Both the position numbers and the translations under genes were made by a program. A stretch of 64,000 nucleotides of DNA from Hymenobacter swuensis DY53 (GTDB lineage Bacteria > Bacteroidota > Bacteroidia > Cytophagales > Hymenobacteraceae). This document shows positions 24,615-34,878 of this stretch, in pieces. Each line of letters starts with the position of its first letter. Position 1 is the first letter of the stretch. Under the pieces are notes generated by a model. The model saw nothing but the letters and a program-made list of their open reading frames with translations, did no database searches and had not been told where the DNA came from. The stretch covers positions 4,424,501 to 4,488,500 of the forward strand of contig NZ_CP007145.1 of assembly GCF_000576555.1 (NCBI RefSeq), written 5' to 3'.

Positions 24615-25712
24615 TTAGAACTGCACGACTTCCCAGAAAGCCTGCTTGGGCTGCTGGTTCTGGTCGAATAGCAAGGGGTAGTTTTTGCGGCCGGCCACGG
24701 GGTAGGTGTCCAGCCAGGAGTACTTGTCCGACACGTTCCAGAACGTGACGCCGGTGAGCACTTTTTTATAGTCGCGGAATACGCGGAAGAACATCTTGTA
24801 CTGGGCTGCCTGCTGCCGGGCCAGCTCCGGTGTGTAAGCATCCGATTCGTCGGGGCGCTTGGCGCGGCGGTCCTTTTCCCAGGGGTAGATGGACACGTCG
24901 AGCTCGGTAATCTGCACTTTCAGACCCAGGGAGGCGTACTGGTCGAGGGCGGCGCGCAGCTCCGGTTCGGTGGGCTCCTGCAACGACCAGTGGCCCTGCA
25001 GCCCCACGCCGTCAATCGGCACCTTGGCGTCTTTGAGCTGCTTGAGCAGCTTAAAGATTCGCTCCCGTTTTTCGGGCCGCTCGGTATTATAGTCGTTGTA
25101 GAAGAGCTGGGCTTTCGGGTCGGCCTCGTGGGCGTACTCGAAGGCTTTGGCAATAAACTCGTCGCCGCAGATCTGGTACCACTCCGAGTTGCGCAGAAAC
25201 TCCTGGGGGTTGTCGGCAATGGCCTCGTTTACCACGTCCCAGGCGTAGATTTTGCCCTGGTAGCGCTTCACCACCGTGAAAATATGGTCGTGCAGGCGCT
25301 TAAGCAGCACGTCCTTGCTCACGCGGGAGCCGTCGGCGTTTTTGAACAGCCACCGGGGCGTCTGCTCGTGCCAGAGCAGGTTGTGGCCCCGCACCCGCAG
25401 CTTGTTGGCTTGGGCGAAGTCCACAATGGCGTCGGCATCGGCCCAGAAGTAGCGGTTTTCCTCCGGATGAAGCGGGCCCATTTTCATGGCGTTTTCCGGC
25501 GTCACGCTGTTGAACTGCTGTTTAATCAGCGCGGCTTCGGGGCCTTGCAGCTGGGCCCGGCCCACGGCCACCCCCACCGGGAAATAGTCCTTGTAGTAGT
25601 CTTTAAGGCCTTTTTTGGGCGCGGCGGTTTGCTGGCTACTAAGCACGGCAAAGCCCGCCAGCAGCAGACCGGCCGTAGCCAGTCTGCGCCGGGAAGCAAA
25701 GAAAGTTTTCAC
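24615..25712 (-). CDS. GH10 endo-beta-1,4-xylanase (no T9SS domain)
   Basis: 365 residues, almost only the catalytic barrel. N-terminal signal with R-R-R then a hydrophobic stretch; the first residues after it are S-S-Q-Q-T. Substrate motif R-G-H-N-L-L-W-H-E-Q-T-P, acid/base E163 (V-V-N-E-A-I-A-D-N) and nucleophile E270 (I-T-E-L-D-V-S). Unlike the GH10 at 15906-17786 it has no binding module and no T9SS tail, so it probably works in the periplasm on imported oligosaccharides. It follows the symporter gene by 41 bp on the same strand. Confidence 0.94.
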   Translation of the reverse strand: MKTFFASRRRLATAGLLLAGFAVLSSQQTAAPKKGLKDYYKDYFPVGVAVGRAQLQGPEAALIKQQFNSVTPENAMKMGPLHPEENRYFWADADAIVDFAQANKLRVRGHNLLWHEQTPRWLFKNADGSRVSKDVLLKRLHDHIFTVVKRYQGKIYAWDVVNEAIADNPQEFLRNSEWYQICGDEFIAKAFEYAHEADPKAQLFYNDYNTERPEKRERIFKLLKQLKDAKVPIDGVGLQGHWSLQEPTEPELRAALDQYASLGLKVQITELDVSIYPWEKDRRAKRPDESDAYTPELARQQAAQYKMFFRVFRDYKKVLTGVTFWNVSDKYSWLDTYPVAGRKNYPLLFDQNQQPKQAFWEVVQF

Positions 25713-25753
25713 AATGGAAAGGGGTTAGCCCGCTGGGACGCGCCCCGTACCGG

Positions 25754-27442
25754 TTACCAGTACACGGTATACAGCACGGTGAGCAGAACCATGATGGTCA
25801 TGGCCCCGATGGCAAAGCCGCGGGTGGTTTTGAACATGCTCCGGTCAACTTCCAGGCCGTTGGTTTGCACCCCGCGGCTGGTTTCGAACAGACTAATCAG
25901 CACCATCATGACCACGCAGATGATGAACACGAAGCCCATCCGGTCGAGGAAGGGGATTTCGTAGACGCCGGGCGCGTTGGGCACGGCAAACCCGAAGGGG
26001 GCCAGGAAGGAGAGGTTGGCGAAAGTGGGCAGGAACTTGAGCAGCACCGACAGCAAAAAGCCGCCGATGGTGGCGAACAGGGCCGCCGTGGAAGTCGTTT
26101 TCTTCCAGAAGAAGCCCAGGATGAACATGGCAAAAATGCCCGGCGACACGAAGCCCGTGTACTCCTGAATGTACTGGAAGCCGCCTTTTTTGTCGATGCC
26201 CAGGTGAGGGGCAATCAGCACGCCCAGAATCATGGCCACTACCACGGCAATCTTGCCCACGTTCACCAGCTTCTTCTCCGAGGCCCCGGGATTCAGGACT
26301 TTCTGGTAGATATCGAGGGTGAAGATGGTGGCAATGCTGTTGGCCTTGCCGGCCAGCGAGGCCACTACGGCCGCCGTGAGGGCGGCAAACGACAGACCTT
26401 TCAGGCCCACCGGCAGAATGTTGAGCAGCACCGGGTAGGCGCGGTCGGGGTTCAGGTCAGCGCCCGAGCCAAACTCGGCGGCCCCGAACACATCCGCCTT
26501 GAAAAGCACGTAGGCCGCAATGCCGGGCAGCACCACAATGAGGGGCATCAGCAGCTTCAGGAAGGCGGCAAACAGCAGCCCGCCGCGGGCGGTGGGCAAA
26601 TCGGCGCCCAGGGCGCGCTGGGTAATGTACTGGTTGCAGCCCCAGTAGTTCAGGTTCACAATCCACATGCCGCCCAGCAGCACCGTGAGGCCGGGCAGGT
26701 CGATGTAGTTCTCGTTGTCGCGCTTGAAGATCATCTGGAAATGGTCGCCGGCCTGGTCGGTCATCAGGTTGAAGCCCGCCAGCACGCCCGATTGGCCGTA
26801 GTGGTCGGCCACCATGTTCAGGGCCAGGTAGGTGGTAGCCAAACCGCCCAGAATCAGGAAAAACACCTGAATCACATCGGTAAAGCCGATTACCTTCATG
26901 CCGCCCAGCGTGATAATCACCGCGAACAAGGCCAGGGCGTAGAGGCAGAACTCCAGGTTGAGGCCGGCAATGCTGCTGATGGCAATGGCCCCGAGGTAGA
27001 GGATCGACGTCAGGTTCACCACGATGTACAAGGCCAGCCAGAACACGGCCATAATCATGGCCACGGTACCGTTGTAGCGCTGGCTCAGGAATTGCGGCAT
27101 CGTGAAGATTTTGTTCTTCAGGTACACCGGAATAAAGAACACGGCCACGATGATAAGCGTGAGGGCTGCCATCCACTCGTAGGTGGCAATGGCCAGGCCC
27201 ATCTTGAAGCCCGAGCCCGACATGCCCACGAACTGCTCGGCCGAGATGTTGGAGGCAATCAGCGAGGAGCCGATGGCCCACCACGTGAGCGAACCTTCGG
27301 CCAGGAAATAGTCTTTGGAGTCGCCCTCGGCCGTGCCGTCGTGACCGGTTTTGCGGCGGTAGATCCAGATACCGTATCCCGAGACGATCAGGAAGTAGGT
27401 GAAAAAGACGACGTAGTCGAGAGTCGCGAGTTGGTGTTCCAT
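25754..27442 (-). CDS. Sodium:solute (SSS/SGLT) family sugar symporter
   Basis: 562 residues from ATG 27442 (M-E-H-Q-L-A-T-L-D-Y-V-V-F-F), which places the first membrane helix directly after a short N-terminus. About 14 hydrophobic segments, with the SGLT-type signatures F-L-A-E-G-S-L-T-W-W-A-I-G-S-S-L-I-A-S-N-I-S-A-E-Q-F (broken over helix 1) and N-Y-W-G-C-N-Q-Y-I-T-Q-R. The position between xylose isomerase and xylanase suggests it imports xylose, glucuronate or a short oligosaccharide across the inner membrane with Na+; the exact substrate is inferred from context only. A longer open frame to 27535 adds no conserved sequence. Confidence 0.92.
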   Translation of the reverse strand: MEHQLATLDYVVFFTYFLIVSGYGIWIYRRKTGHDGTAEGDSKDYFLAEGSLTWWAIGSSLIASNISAEQFVGMSGSGFKMGLAIATYEWMAALTLIIVAVFFIPVYLKNKIFTMPQFLSQRYNGTVAMIMAVFWLALYIVVNLTSILYLGAIAISSIAGLNLEFCLYALALFAVIITLGGMKVIGFTDVIQVFFLILGGLATTYLALNMVADHYGQSGVLAGFNLMTDQAGDHFQMIFKRDNENYIDLPGLTVLLGGMWIVNLNYWGCNQYITQRALGADLPTARGGLLFAAFLKLLMPLIVVLPGIAAYVLFKADVFGAAEFGSGADLNPDRAYPVLLNILPVGLKGLSFAALTAAVVASLAGKANSIATIFTLDIYQKVLNPGASEKKLVNVGKIAVVVAMILGVLIAPHLGIDKKGGFQYIQEYTGFVSPGIFAMFILGFFWKKTTSTAALFATIGGFLLSVLLKFLPTFANLSFLAPFGFAVPNAPGVYEIPFLDRMGFVFIICVVMMVLISLFETSRGVQTNGLEVDRSMFKTTRGFAIGAMTIMVLLTVLYTVYW

Positions 27443-27607
27443 TGAAACGAGTTGCAGACTGGCCCGAGGGCCGCAAGTGGGAAACGGGGGGAATACTGCC
27501 TCCAAGCTACGGCCTGGGAACCGGCCAACAAACATTCCCGACTGATCTTTCGCCCCGGGTTCCCACGCCCTTCGCCAGACCAGCCGGGTTTGTTTGATTG
27601 TTAGGAG

Positions 27608-27722
27608 AAATCAAGAACGTCATTCCGAACGGAGTGAGGAATCTCGCGTGCTGACGTTAGATTATCATTCCAATGTCAGCACGCGAGATGCTTCGGCAAG
27701 CTCAGCATGACGTTCTTGATTT
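27608..27722. repeat. Hybrid REP-like palindromic element
   Basis: Arms 27608-27655 and 27675-27722 (48 bp each) pair at their outer ends (AAATCAAGAACGTCAT) and inner ends (TCTCGCGTGCTGAC) but not in the middle. The left middle is of the CCGAACGGAGTGAGGAA type and the right middle of the GCTGAGCTTGCCGAAGCA type, so the element joins halves of two subfamilies. It separates xylA from the symporter gene. Confidence 0.82.
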
Positions 27723-27728
27723 CCCCTC

Positions 27729-29060
27729 TTAGATGTACTGATTGATGATGGCTTCCAGCCATTCCTGCTTACCGCTGCGCATGGTCGGCTCGCCGGCCTC
27801 GTGGGCTATGCGGCGCAGATCTTCCAGGGTGAGCTGGCCCTTCTCGAAGGCGGCACCGGCCCCGGCGTCGAAGGAGGCGTAGCGCTCGGTGCGGAACTTG
27901 CGGTAGCTGGATTTCTCCAGGATGTTGTCGGCCGTTACCAAAGCGCGGGCGAAGGTGTCCATGCCGGCAATGTGGGCAATGAAGATGTCCTCCAGGTCGG
28001 TGGAGTTGCGGCGGGTTTTGGCGTCGAAGTTGATACCCCCGGGCTTGATGCCGCCGTGCTCCAGAATGATGAGCATCGACTCGGTCAGCTCGTTGAGGTT
28101 GTTGGGGAACTGGTCGGTGTCCCAGCCGTTCTGGTAGTCGCCACGGTTGGCGTCCATCGAGCCCAGCATGCCGGCATCGGCGGCTACCTGCAATTCGTGC
28201 TGGAAGGTGTGGCCGGCCAAAGTGGCGTGGTTTACCTCCAGGTTCAGCATGAAGTCGTCCTGCAGGCCGTACTCCTTCAGGAAGCCGATGACGGTGGCCG
28301 CGTCGAAATCGTACTGGTGCTTGGTAGGCTCAGCCGGCTTGGGCTCGATGAAGAACTTGCCCGTGAAGCCCTGCTTGCGGGCGTAGTCGCGGGCCATGGT
28401 CAGGAAGCGGCCCATGTGCTCCAACTCGCGCTTCATGTTGGTGTTGAGCAGGGTCATGTAGCCCTCACGGCCACCCCAGAACACGTAGTTTTCGCCGCTG
28501 AGGGCAATGGTGGCGTCAATAGCGTTCAGCACCTGGGTGCCGGCGTGGGCCAGTACCTGGAAGTCGGGGTTGGTGCTGGCGCCGTTCATGTAGCGCGGGT
28601 TCGAAAACACGTTGGCCGTGCCCCAGAGCAGCTTCACGCCGCTTTCCTGCTGGTGCTGCTTGGCGTACTCCACAATGGAGTGCAGGTTGTGCTCGTACTC
28701 GCGCAGGGAGCTGCCCTCGTCCACCAGGTCGATGTCGTGGAAGCAGTAGTAGGGCGTACCCAGCTTGGTGAAGAACTCGAAGGCGGCGTCCATCTTGTCC
28801 TGGGCGCGGCCCAGAATGTCGCCCTGGGCGTCCCAGGCAAACTGCTTGGTGCCGGGGCCGAACGGGTCGCCGCCGGTGCCGGTGAAGGTATGCCAGTACG
28901 ACACGGCGAAGCGTAGGTGCTCCTCCATGGTTTTGCCGGCTACCACGCGGTTCCTATCGTACCACTTAAACGCCAGCGGGTTGTCCGACTCGCGCCCCTC
29001 GTACTGAATGGGGCTGATGCCGGTGAAGAATTCGGTCTTAGAAAGCGTGTTGCGTGACAT
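27729..29060 (-). CDS. xylA: Xylose isomerase
   Basis: 443 residues, the usual length of class II XylA. Converts D-xylose to D-xylulose in the cytoplasm using two divalent metals. Motifs: Y-C-F-H-D-I-D-L with the catalytic His/Asp pair, [25 protein letters not shown] (metal ligand Glu and substrate Lys), [12 protein letters not shown] and G-G-I-N-F-D-A-K. The start codon lies inside the 3' end of xylB with a 23-base overlap, which suggests translational coupling. It takes xylose released by the GH43 and GH3 enzymes. Confidence 0.98.
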   Translation of the reverse strand: MSRNTLSKTEFFTGISPIQYEGRESDNPLAFKWYDRNRVVAGKTMEEHLRFAVSYWHTFTGTGGDPFGPGTKQFAWDAQGDILGRAQDKMDAAFEFFTKLGTPYYCFHDIDLVDEGSSLREYEHNLHSIVEYAKQHQQESGVKLLWGTANVFSNPRYMNGASTNPDFQVLAHAGTQVLNAIDATIALSGENYVFWGGREGYMTLLNTNMKRELEHMGRFLTMARDYARKQGFTGKFFIEPKPAEPTKHQYDFDAATVIGFLKEYGLQDDFMLNLEVNHATLAGHTFQHELQVAADAGMLGSMDANRGDYQNGWDTDQFPNNLNELTESMLIILEHGGIKPGGINFDAKTRRNSTDLEDIFIAHIAGMDTFARALVTADNILEKSSYRKFRTERYASFDAGAGAAFEKGQLTLEDLRRIAHEAGEPTMRSGKQEWLEAIINQYI

Positions 29061-30576
29061 GCGTCGGGAGGTTGGAGGATGAAATAGTTGATGCGTGTAG
29101 TTGGTGCTGCAGGGCCTGCTGCCAGCCGGCGTAGGCGGCCTCGTACTGCGGCTGCAAAGCCGGGTCGGGCGTTTCGGTGAGCAGGCATTCGAGCCCGCCG
29201 AAGGCTTCGGCCACCGAGGCGTAGATGCCCGCGCCCACGCCGGCCCCGCGGGCCGCGCCCTGGGCCGCGTCGGTGTTGTAAAGCTCCAGGGTGAGGTTGC
29301 CGGTATTCACGAAGGCCTCGCGAAACACCGGGCTTAGGAACATGTTGGCGTTGCCGGCCCGCACGGTGTGCACCGCCACGCCCATGTCGCGCATGATGCC
29401 CAGGCCGTACATGAGGGCAAACACGATGCCCTCCTGGGCGGCGCGCAGCAGGTGGGCGCGGGAGTGCACGTTCAGGTTCAGACCCAGCAGGGCCGCCTCG
29501 GCGGGCTGGTTGGCCAGAATCCGTTCGGCCCCGTTGCCGAAGGGCAGGAACACCAGCCCCTCCGCTCCTACCGGGGCTTCGGCAGCCAGCCGGTTCATTT
29601 CGTCGTAGGGCAAATCACCCACCATCCGGCGCAGCCAGCTGTTGAGGATGCCGGTGCCGTTCATGCACATGAGCACGCCGTTGCGGGGCTGCCCGGGGGT
29701 GCTGTTCACGTGCACAAAGGCATTCACCCGCGACTGCGCATCAGAAGCCGGGGCTTCCGTGATGCCGTAGATGACGCCCGAAGTACCGGCCGTGGCGGCT
29801 ATTTCGCCGGGCTGCAGCACGTTCAGGGAAAAGGCGTTGTTGGGCTGGTCGCCAGCGCGGTAGCTCACGGGCGTGCCGGCTGCCAGACCCAGCGGGCGGG
29901 CGGCGTCCTCGCTCAGGCGGCCCTGCACCGAAAACGTATCCACCACCTCGGGCAATAGTTCCGGGCTGATGCCGTAATAGTCGAGCAGCTCCTGGGCCAG
30001 GGCCTGGTTCTTGAAATCCCAGAACACGCCCTCCGACAGCCCCGACACGGTGGTCTGGAGCTGGCCCGTCAGCTTGAAGGCAATGTAGTCGCCGGGGAGC
30101 TGGATTTTGTGGATTTGCGCGTACACCGCCGGCTCGTTGTCCTGCACCCACTTGAGCTTGGAGGCCGTGAAGTTGCCGGGCGAGTTCAGGAAATGCTCAA
30201 GGCAATGCGCTTCGCCTAACTCAGCAAAAGCCTGGTTGCCCAGCTCCACCGCCCGGCTGTCGCACCAGATGATGGCGGGACGCAGCACCTGGCCCTGGGC
30301 ATCGATCAGCACCAACCCGTGCATCTGGTAGGTGATGCCGATGGCGGCCACCTGCGCCCCCTCGAAGCCGTAGGTATCCTGGAGTTGGCGGGTGGCGTTG
30401 ATGATTTCCTGCCACCACCGCTCGGGGCGCTGCTCGGCCCAGCCCGGCTGGGGCACGTCCATGCCCATTTCGGTGGTGGGCGTGGTGGCCGCCGCCACGC
30501 AGCGGCCGGTGGCCGCGTCGAGTAAGGAGGCTTTGATGGAAGAGCTACCGATATCGTAGCCGAGAAGGTATTTCAT
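29038..30576 (-). CDS. xylB: Xylulokinase
   Basis: 512 residues from ATG 30576 ([15 protein letters not shown]); an upstream ATG at 30597 only adds seven residues. FGGY carbohydrate kinase with the N-terminal phosphate-binding [14 protein letters not shown] in the substrate lobe, A-G-D-Q-P-N-N-A-F and A-A-T-A-G-T-S-G-V in the ATP lobe, and R-G-A-G-V-G-A-G-I. Phosphorylates D-xylulose to xylulose 5-phosphate for the pentose phosphate pathway. The 3' end overlaps xylA by 23 bases and the GH3 stop is 20 bases upstream, indicating one transcript. Confidence 0.97.
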   Translation of the reverse strand: MKYLLGYDIGSSSIKASLLDAATGRCVAAATTPTTEMGMDVPQPGWAEQRPERWWQEIINATRQLQDTYGFEGAQVAAIGITYQMHGLVLIDAQGQVLRPAIIWCDSRAVELGNQAFAELGEAHCLEHFLNSPGNFTASKLKWVQDNEPAVYAQIHKIQLPGDYIAFKLTGQLQTTVSGLSEGVFWDFKNQALAQELLDYYGISPELLPEVVDTFSVQGRLSEDAARPLGLAAGTPVSYRAGDQPNNAFSLNVLQPGEIAATAGTSGVIYGITEAPASDAQSRVNAFVHVNSTPGQPRNGVLMCMNGTGILNSWLRRMVGDLPYDEMNRLAAEAPVGAEGLVFLPFGNGAERILANQPAEAALLGLNLNVHSRAHLLRAAQEGIVFALMYGLGIMRDMGVAVHTVRAGNANMFLSPVFREAFVNTGNLTLELYNTDAAQGAARGAGVGAGIYASVAEAFGGLECLLTETPDPALQPQYEAAYAGWQQALQHQLHASTISSSNLPTHVTQHAF

Positions 30577-30596
30577 AGGGTAAGGAAGAACTGGCA

Positions 30597-32810
30597 TTAG
30601 CGAATGGCGAGAACTGCCTGCGCGGCCGGGCTGGCACCCAGTACCGTACTCCGCGCGCCCGGCAGCGCGCCGCCCACCCAGACTGTAACGGCCCCGGCGG
30701 CCGGCACCGATTTGCCCTGTTCGTCAATCAGGGCCAGCTCGGCGGGCGTGAGCGTGAAGCGCACGGTGGTGCTGGCGCCCGGCTGCAACAGCACGCGGCG
30801 GAAGTTTTTGAGGGCGTAGAGCGGCACCTGCCGGTCCGGGCGCGGCGGGTGCGTCAGGTAGAGCTGCACTACTTCCTCGCCGGCCATTTTACCGGTGTTG
30901 CGCACGGTGGCCTCTACCTCCACGGACTGGTTGCGGGCCGCCTTCTTAGGCAGCTTCAGGTTGGAATACTCGAATTTGGCGTAGCTCAGGCCGTAGCCGA
31001 AGGGGTACATCGGCTCCTGGGCCATGTAGCGGTAAGTGCGGCCGGCCATGCTATAGTTTTCGTAGGCTGGCAGCTGGTCGAGGCTTTTGGGGAAGGTGAT
31101 GGGCAGCTTGCCTGAGGGCGACACCTTGCCGAATACCACGTCGGCAATGGCGTTGCCGCCTTCCTCGCCGGGGTACCAGGCCAGCACCACGGCGTCGCAG
31201 AGCTCGTGTACCTCGCTCAGGTTCATGGGCGAGCCGCCGGTGATGATGGCCACAATGGGCTTGGGGTTCTTTTCGCGCAGCTTGCGCAGGAAATCCAGCT
31301 GGTTCTGGGGCAGGTTGTAGTCGAGCCGGTCGCCGAACGAAGGGGAAGCAATAGATTCGCCTTCCTCCCCTTCCAGCAGCCCGTTGATGCCCAGCACCAC
31401 GAAGGTGGCATCTACCCCGCGCGCCGTGCCGCTCACCCAGTCAACGCCGTTCTGGTTGGGCCGGTCGAGCAGGGCGCCGGGGCGGTACTGCACCTGGCTG
31501 GCGGGGCTTACGCCGCCTACCAGGCCTTCCAGCACGGTTTTCATTTCCGGGTTCACGCCGTAGTAGTTGCCCAGCAGCGCATCGAGGTTGGCGGCGTTGG
31601 GGCCGGTCACGAAGTACTTGGCCAGGTCGTTGCGCAGCGGCAGCACGCCGTTGTTCTTGAGCAGCACAATCGACTTCTGGGCCGCTTCGCGGGCCAAAGC
31701 ACGGTGCGCGGGGCTGTTGATGACGGCGGGTGTAAGCTTATCGAACGGCGTGCTACCCTGCGGATCGAACAGACCCAGCCGGAACTTGGTGCGCAGCAGC
31801 ACGGCCAGGGAACTGTCGATTTTCGCTTCGGTGGTGAGGCCTTTCTGCACGGCTTCGGGCAGGAAGGGGTACACGCTGCCGCAGTTCAGGTTCACGCCCC
31901 GCTCCAGCGCCAACGCGGCGGCTTCGGCGGGCGTTTTTACCACTTTGTGGCCCTGGTAGAAGTCCACCAGCGCCCAGCAGTCGGACACCACGTGGCCCCG
32001 GAAGCCCCACTGCTTGCGCAGCACATCCTGCAGCAGGTACTGGTTACCGCAGCACGGCTCGCCGTTGGTGGCGTTGTAGGCGCACATCACGGCTTCTACC
32101 TTGGCATCGACGAGCTGTTTGAACGCGGGCAGGTAGGTCTCCTGTAAGTCCTGGGGCGAGGCCACGGCGTTAAACTCGTGACGCAGTTTCTCGGGGCCGC
32201 TGTGCACGGCGAAGTGCTTGGCGCAGGCGGCGGTTTTGAGGTAGCGCGGGTCGTTGCCCTGCAATCCCTGCACGAAGGCCACGCCCAGGCGGCCGGTGAG
32301 GGTAGGGTCTTCGCCGTAGGTTTCCTGACCCCGGCCCCAGCGCGGGTCGCGGAAGATGTTGATGTTGGGCGTCCAGAACGTGAGGCCGCTGTACTGCTGG
32401 CGGTAGCCCTTGGCCACGGCCGCGTTGTACATGGCCCGCGCCTCGTCGGAAATGGCCGTGGACACGCGCAATGCTAGGTCCTCATCAAACGTGGCTCCCA
32501 GCCCAATGGCCTGCGGAAACACGGTGGCCGCGCCCGCCCGGCCTACGCCGTGCAGGGCCTCGTTCCACCAGTTGTAGGCCGGAATGTCCAGCCGCCCGAT
32601 GGCTTGGCTGTTGTACATCATCTGGTCGGCCTTTTCCGCCAGCGTGAGCCGGCCCAGCAAGTCCTGCACCCGCACATTCAGCGGCTGGCTGGGGTCGAGG
32701 TAGCGCACCGGGGCCGCCGCGGGCTGGGCATACGCCGCAAACCGCAGCCCCAGCAGCATGGCCACACTTACCAGACGTTTCCTGCACAACTGCGGAGCGA
32801 AAAAGGACAT
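30597..32810 (-). CDS. GH3 beta-xylosidase/beta-glucosidase
   Basis: 737 residues. Signal peptide (to about A-Y-A-Q29). Catalytic (alpha/beta)8 domain with W-W-N-E-A-L-H-G-V-G, K-H-F-A-V-H-S-G-P-E and the nucleophile D277 in V-V-S-D-C-W-A-L. The alpha/beta sandwich follows (K-S-I-V-L-L-K-N-N-G-V-L-P-L), then a fibronectin-like C-terminal domain. The W-N-E-A-L-H-G segment is typical of the GH3 branch that includes xylan beta-1,4-xylosidases, fitting the locus, but glucosidase activity cannot be excluded. Located between the esterase and xylB with short gaps, so co-transcribed. Confidence 0.95.
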   Translation of the reverse strand: MSFFAPQLCRKRLVSVAMLLGLRFAAYAQPAAAPVRYLDPSQPLNVRVQDLLGRLTLAEKADQMMYNSQAIGRLDIPAYNWWNEALHGVGRAGAATVFPQAIGLGATFDEDLALRVSTAISDEARAMYNAAVAKGYRQQYSGLTFWTPNINIFRDPRWGRGQETYGEDPTLTGRLGVAFVQGLQGNDPRYLKTAACAKHFAVHSGPEKLRHEFNAVASPQDLQETYLPAFKQLVDAKVEAVMCAYNATNGEPCCGNQYLLQDVLRKQWGFRGHVVSDCWALVDFYQGHKVVKTPAEAAALALERGVNLNCGSVYPFLPEAVQKGLTTEAKIDSSLAVLLRTKFRLGLFDPQGSTPFDKLTPAVINSPAHRALAREAAQKSIVLLKNNGVLPLRNDLAKYFVTGPNAANLDALLGNYYGVNPEMKTVLEGLVGGVSPASQVQYRPGALLDRPNQNGVDWVSGTARGVDATFVVLGINGLLEGEEGESIASPSFGDRLDYNLPQNQLDFLRKLREKNPKPIVAIITGGSPMNLSEVHELCDAVVLAWYPGEEGGNAIADVVFGKVSPSGKLPITFPKSLDQLPAYENYSMAGRTYRYMAQEPMYPFGYGLSYAKFEYSNLKLPKKAARNQSVEVEATVRNTGKMAGEEVVQLYLTHPPRPDRQVPLYALKNFRRVLLQPGASTTVRFTLTPAELALIDEQGKSVPAAGAVTVWVGGALPGARSTVLGASPAAQAVLAIR

Positions 32811-32834
32811 GAGAGAAGGAGTATAAATGAAGCG

Positions 32835-34826
32835 TTACCGGCGGCCTGTGGCCCCGGCGGCCGGGTCGGGCTCGGTAGAGAAGGGTGAGGCGGGCAGGCC
32901 TTCCCGGTTGTAGAGGTTGGCGCCTTCGGGGTTATCGGCCCAGGCGTAGCGCACCACGGCAGGCACGGGCACCTTGTTGCTCCAGACCACCACTTTCTTA
33001 CCCTCAATCCGGGCCTCGGCCCACACGAATTTCTTGTCGGGACCGGCCACGGCGAAGCCCTTGAGCGAGCCGCCGCCCTTGGCCACCAAACCGCCCCCGA
33101 TACTGCCGAAGCTGAGGCTGGCTTTGTTGCCGGTTACCTGCATTTCCTGGTACAGAGGGCCCGAGGAAACCACTTTGGCGTCGCCGTAGGCTACTTTTTG
33201 GGCGGCCAGGGCCAGGCGGTGGCCGGGAGTCTGCTTATCCAGGGGGTGAATGTCGTTCCACTCGCCGACGTCGGTAATTACGGCCATGCCGGTGTGGGGT
33301 ACGGCCAGGGTGCGGCGCTGGGCGTCGCGCACGGCGGCCCAGCCACTCTCGCCAGGCTCCGGCTTCACGGCCATGAAGTTGGCCAGCTGCACGTACAAGA
33401 AGGGCAGCTTGGGCTGCTGGAAATAAGTGCGCCAATCGGCAATCAGGCTGGTCATGAGGGCCTGGTAGTCCTGGGGGCGGCCAGTGTTGCTTTCGCCCTG
33501 GTACCAGAGCACACCCTTGATGGCGTAGGGCAGCACGGGTGCAATCATGCCGTTGAACAGGCCGCCGGGCTGGTACTGAAACGTGGTGGTGCCGGGCGTG
33601 GGCGGCATGGTAGCGCCCAGCTTGTACTGCCAGGGCCCGCGCAAATCCAGCGTCTGGCCGCCGGCCGTGAGCTGGTAGTTCTTATCCAGCGTAAAGCCGC
33701 CGCGCCCGCCGTTGCTGATGAGGCGCACCGTTACCACGTTCTTGCCCGCCTTCAGCACGCCGGGCTTCACCTCGTACTTGCGGGGCGGATACTGGTAGCC
33801 GGTAGTGCCCACCAGCTGCCCGTTGATGTAGGTGGAGTCGGCATCGACCAGCGTACCCAACTCCAGGCGGGCGGGCTGCCCTGCCATGGCGGCGGGCACG
33901 TCCACTTCCTTACGGAACCAGACCACGCCGTTCACGGGGCCGAGGGGCGTCTGGCCGGCCCAGTAGCCGGGCACGCTCATGGTGGCCCAGGCGCTGGCGT
34001 CGTAGCCGGGGGCTGACCATTTCGGCTGGCCCGGGGCCTCGCCCTGGTCGGTTTGATACAGCTTCCGGTACCAGTCGGCCACGGCGGCGCTTTCACGCTG
34101 CCGGGTGCTGGCTACCAGCAGGCTGTCTTTGTATTTGGCACCCTGCTGCTCGTAAGTGGGGAACTGGCGCAGGGCGGCGGCGCTCAGCCAGGCTTCGGCC
34201 GGCGAGCCGCCCACGGCGTCCTTGATCAGGCCCACCGGCACCTGGTACTTGGCGTTGATTTCCCGGGCGAAGAAGTAGCCCACGCCCGAGAACTGCAGCA
34301 CCGTCTGCGGATCGGCCGCCACCCACTTGCCGCCCGTCACATCGGCCCGGGGCTTCTGGAAGGCGTAAGTCAGGGGCACCTCAAACTGCCGGATCTGGGG
34401 GTTGGCGGCCGCCGCAATAACGGCCGGGTACTTGTCGCGCAGGCGGCTCATGGGCGTTTCCATGTTCGACTGGCCCGAGAGCAGCCACACGTCACCCACC
34501 AGAATATCCTTCACGCTCAACTCGTTGCTGGCCTTAATATTCAACTCGTAGGGGCCGCCCGCCTTCATGGCCGGCAGCGTCACGCGCCATTGCCCATCAG
34601 GGCCGGTAGTGGCCTGGTATGTTTTGCCCTGGAAGGCCACGTTCACCTTCTCTCCTTTTGCGGCCCAGCCCCACACGCGCACCGGAGCATCACGCTGAAG
34701 CACCATGCCATTGCTTACCAGGCGCGGCAGGCGCACCTGGGCCGTAGCGCCATTGACAGCGGCCAGTAGGCCAGCCGTCAGCAGCGCGGAACGGAACCAT
34801 GGGATAAGCGGGAGCGAGTGAGGCAT
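32835..34826 (-). CDS. SGNH-type acetylesterase (sialate O-acetylesterase-like)
   Basis: 663 residues. Signal peptide ending A-T-A-Q30. An N-terminal beta-domain (L-V-S-N-G-M-V-L-Q-R) precedes the SGNH hydrolase, with nucleophile S120 in L-L-S-G-Q-S-N-M-E. The hydrolase is split by an inserted jelly-roll domain (about 260-400) and resumes with G-V-L-W-Y-Q-G-E-S-N and D-I-H-P-L-D-K...G-H for the Asp/His part of the triad. Annotated homologues are called sialate O-acetylesterases, but in xylan loci they are believed to remove acetyl groups from xylan. Acetyl-xylan is the likely substrate here by context; this is inference. Confidence 0.9.
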   Translation of the reverse strand: MPHSLPLIPWFRSALLTAGLLAAVNGATAQVRLPRLVSNGMVLQRDAPVRVWGWAAKGEKVNVAFQGKTYQATTGPDGQWRVTLPAMKAGGPYELNIKASNELSVKDILVGDVWLLSGQSNMETPMSRLRDKYPAVIAAAANPQIRQFEVPLTYAFQKPRADVTGGKWVAADPQTVLQFSGVGYFFAREINAKYQVPVGLIKDAVGGSPAEAWLSAAALRQFPTYEQQGAKYKDSLLVASTRQRESAAVADWYRKLYQTDQGEAPGQPKWSAPGYDASAWATMSVPGYWAGQTPLGPVNGVVWFRKEVDVPAAMAGQPARLELGTLVDADSTYINGQLVGTTGYQYPPRKYEVKPGVLKAGKNVVTVRLISNGGRGGFTLDKNYQLTAGGQTLDLRGPWQYKLGATMPPTPGTTTFQYQPGGLFNGMIAPVLPYAIKGVLWYQGESNTGRPQDYQALMTSLIADWRTYFQQPKLPFLYVQLANFMAVKPEPGESGWAAVRDAQRRTLAVPHTGMAVITDVGEWNDIHPLDKQTPGHRLALAAQKVAYGDAKVVSSGPLYQEMQVTGNKASLSFGSIGGGLVAKGGGSLKGFAVAGPDKKFVWAEARIEGKKVVVWSNKVPVPAVVRYAWADNPEGANLYNREGLPASPFSTEPDPAAGATGRR

Positions 34827-34878
34827 CGGAGGGCGGGAAGCGGGTAAGACGAAGAAGCAAAAGCCACGGCACGGCGCT

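Noticed and set aside
25865..27445. 526-codon open frame opposite the symporter
   Set aside because: Antisense shadow of transmembrane codons; His/Gln-rich, no motif.
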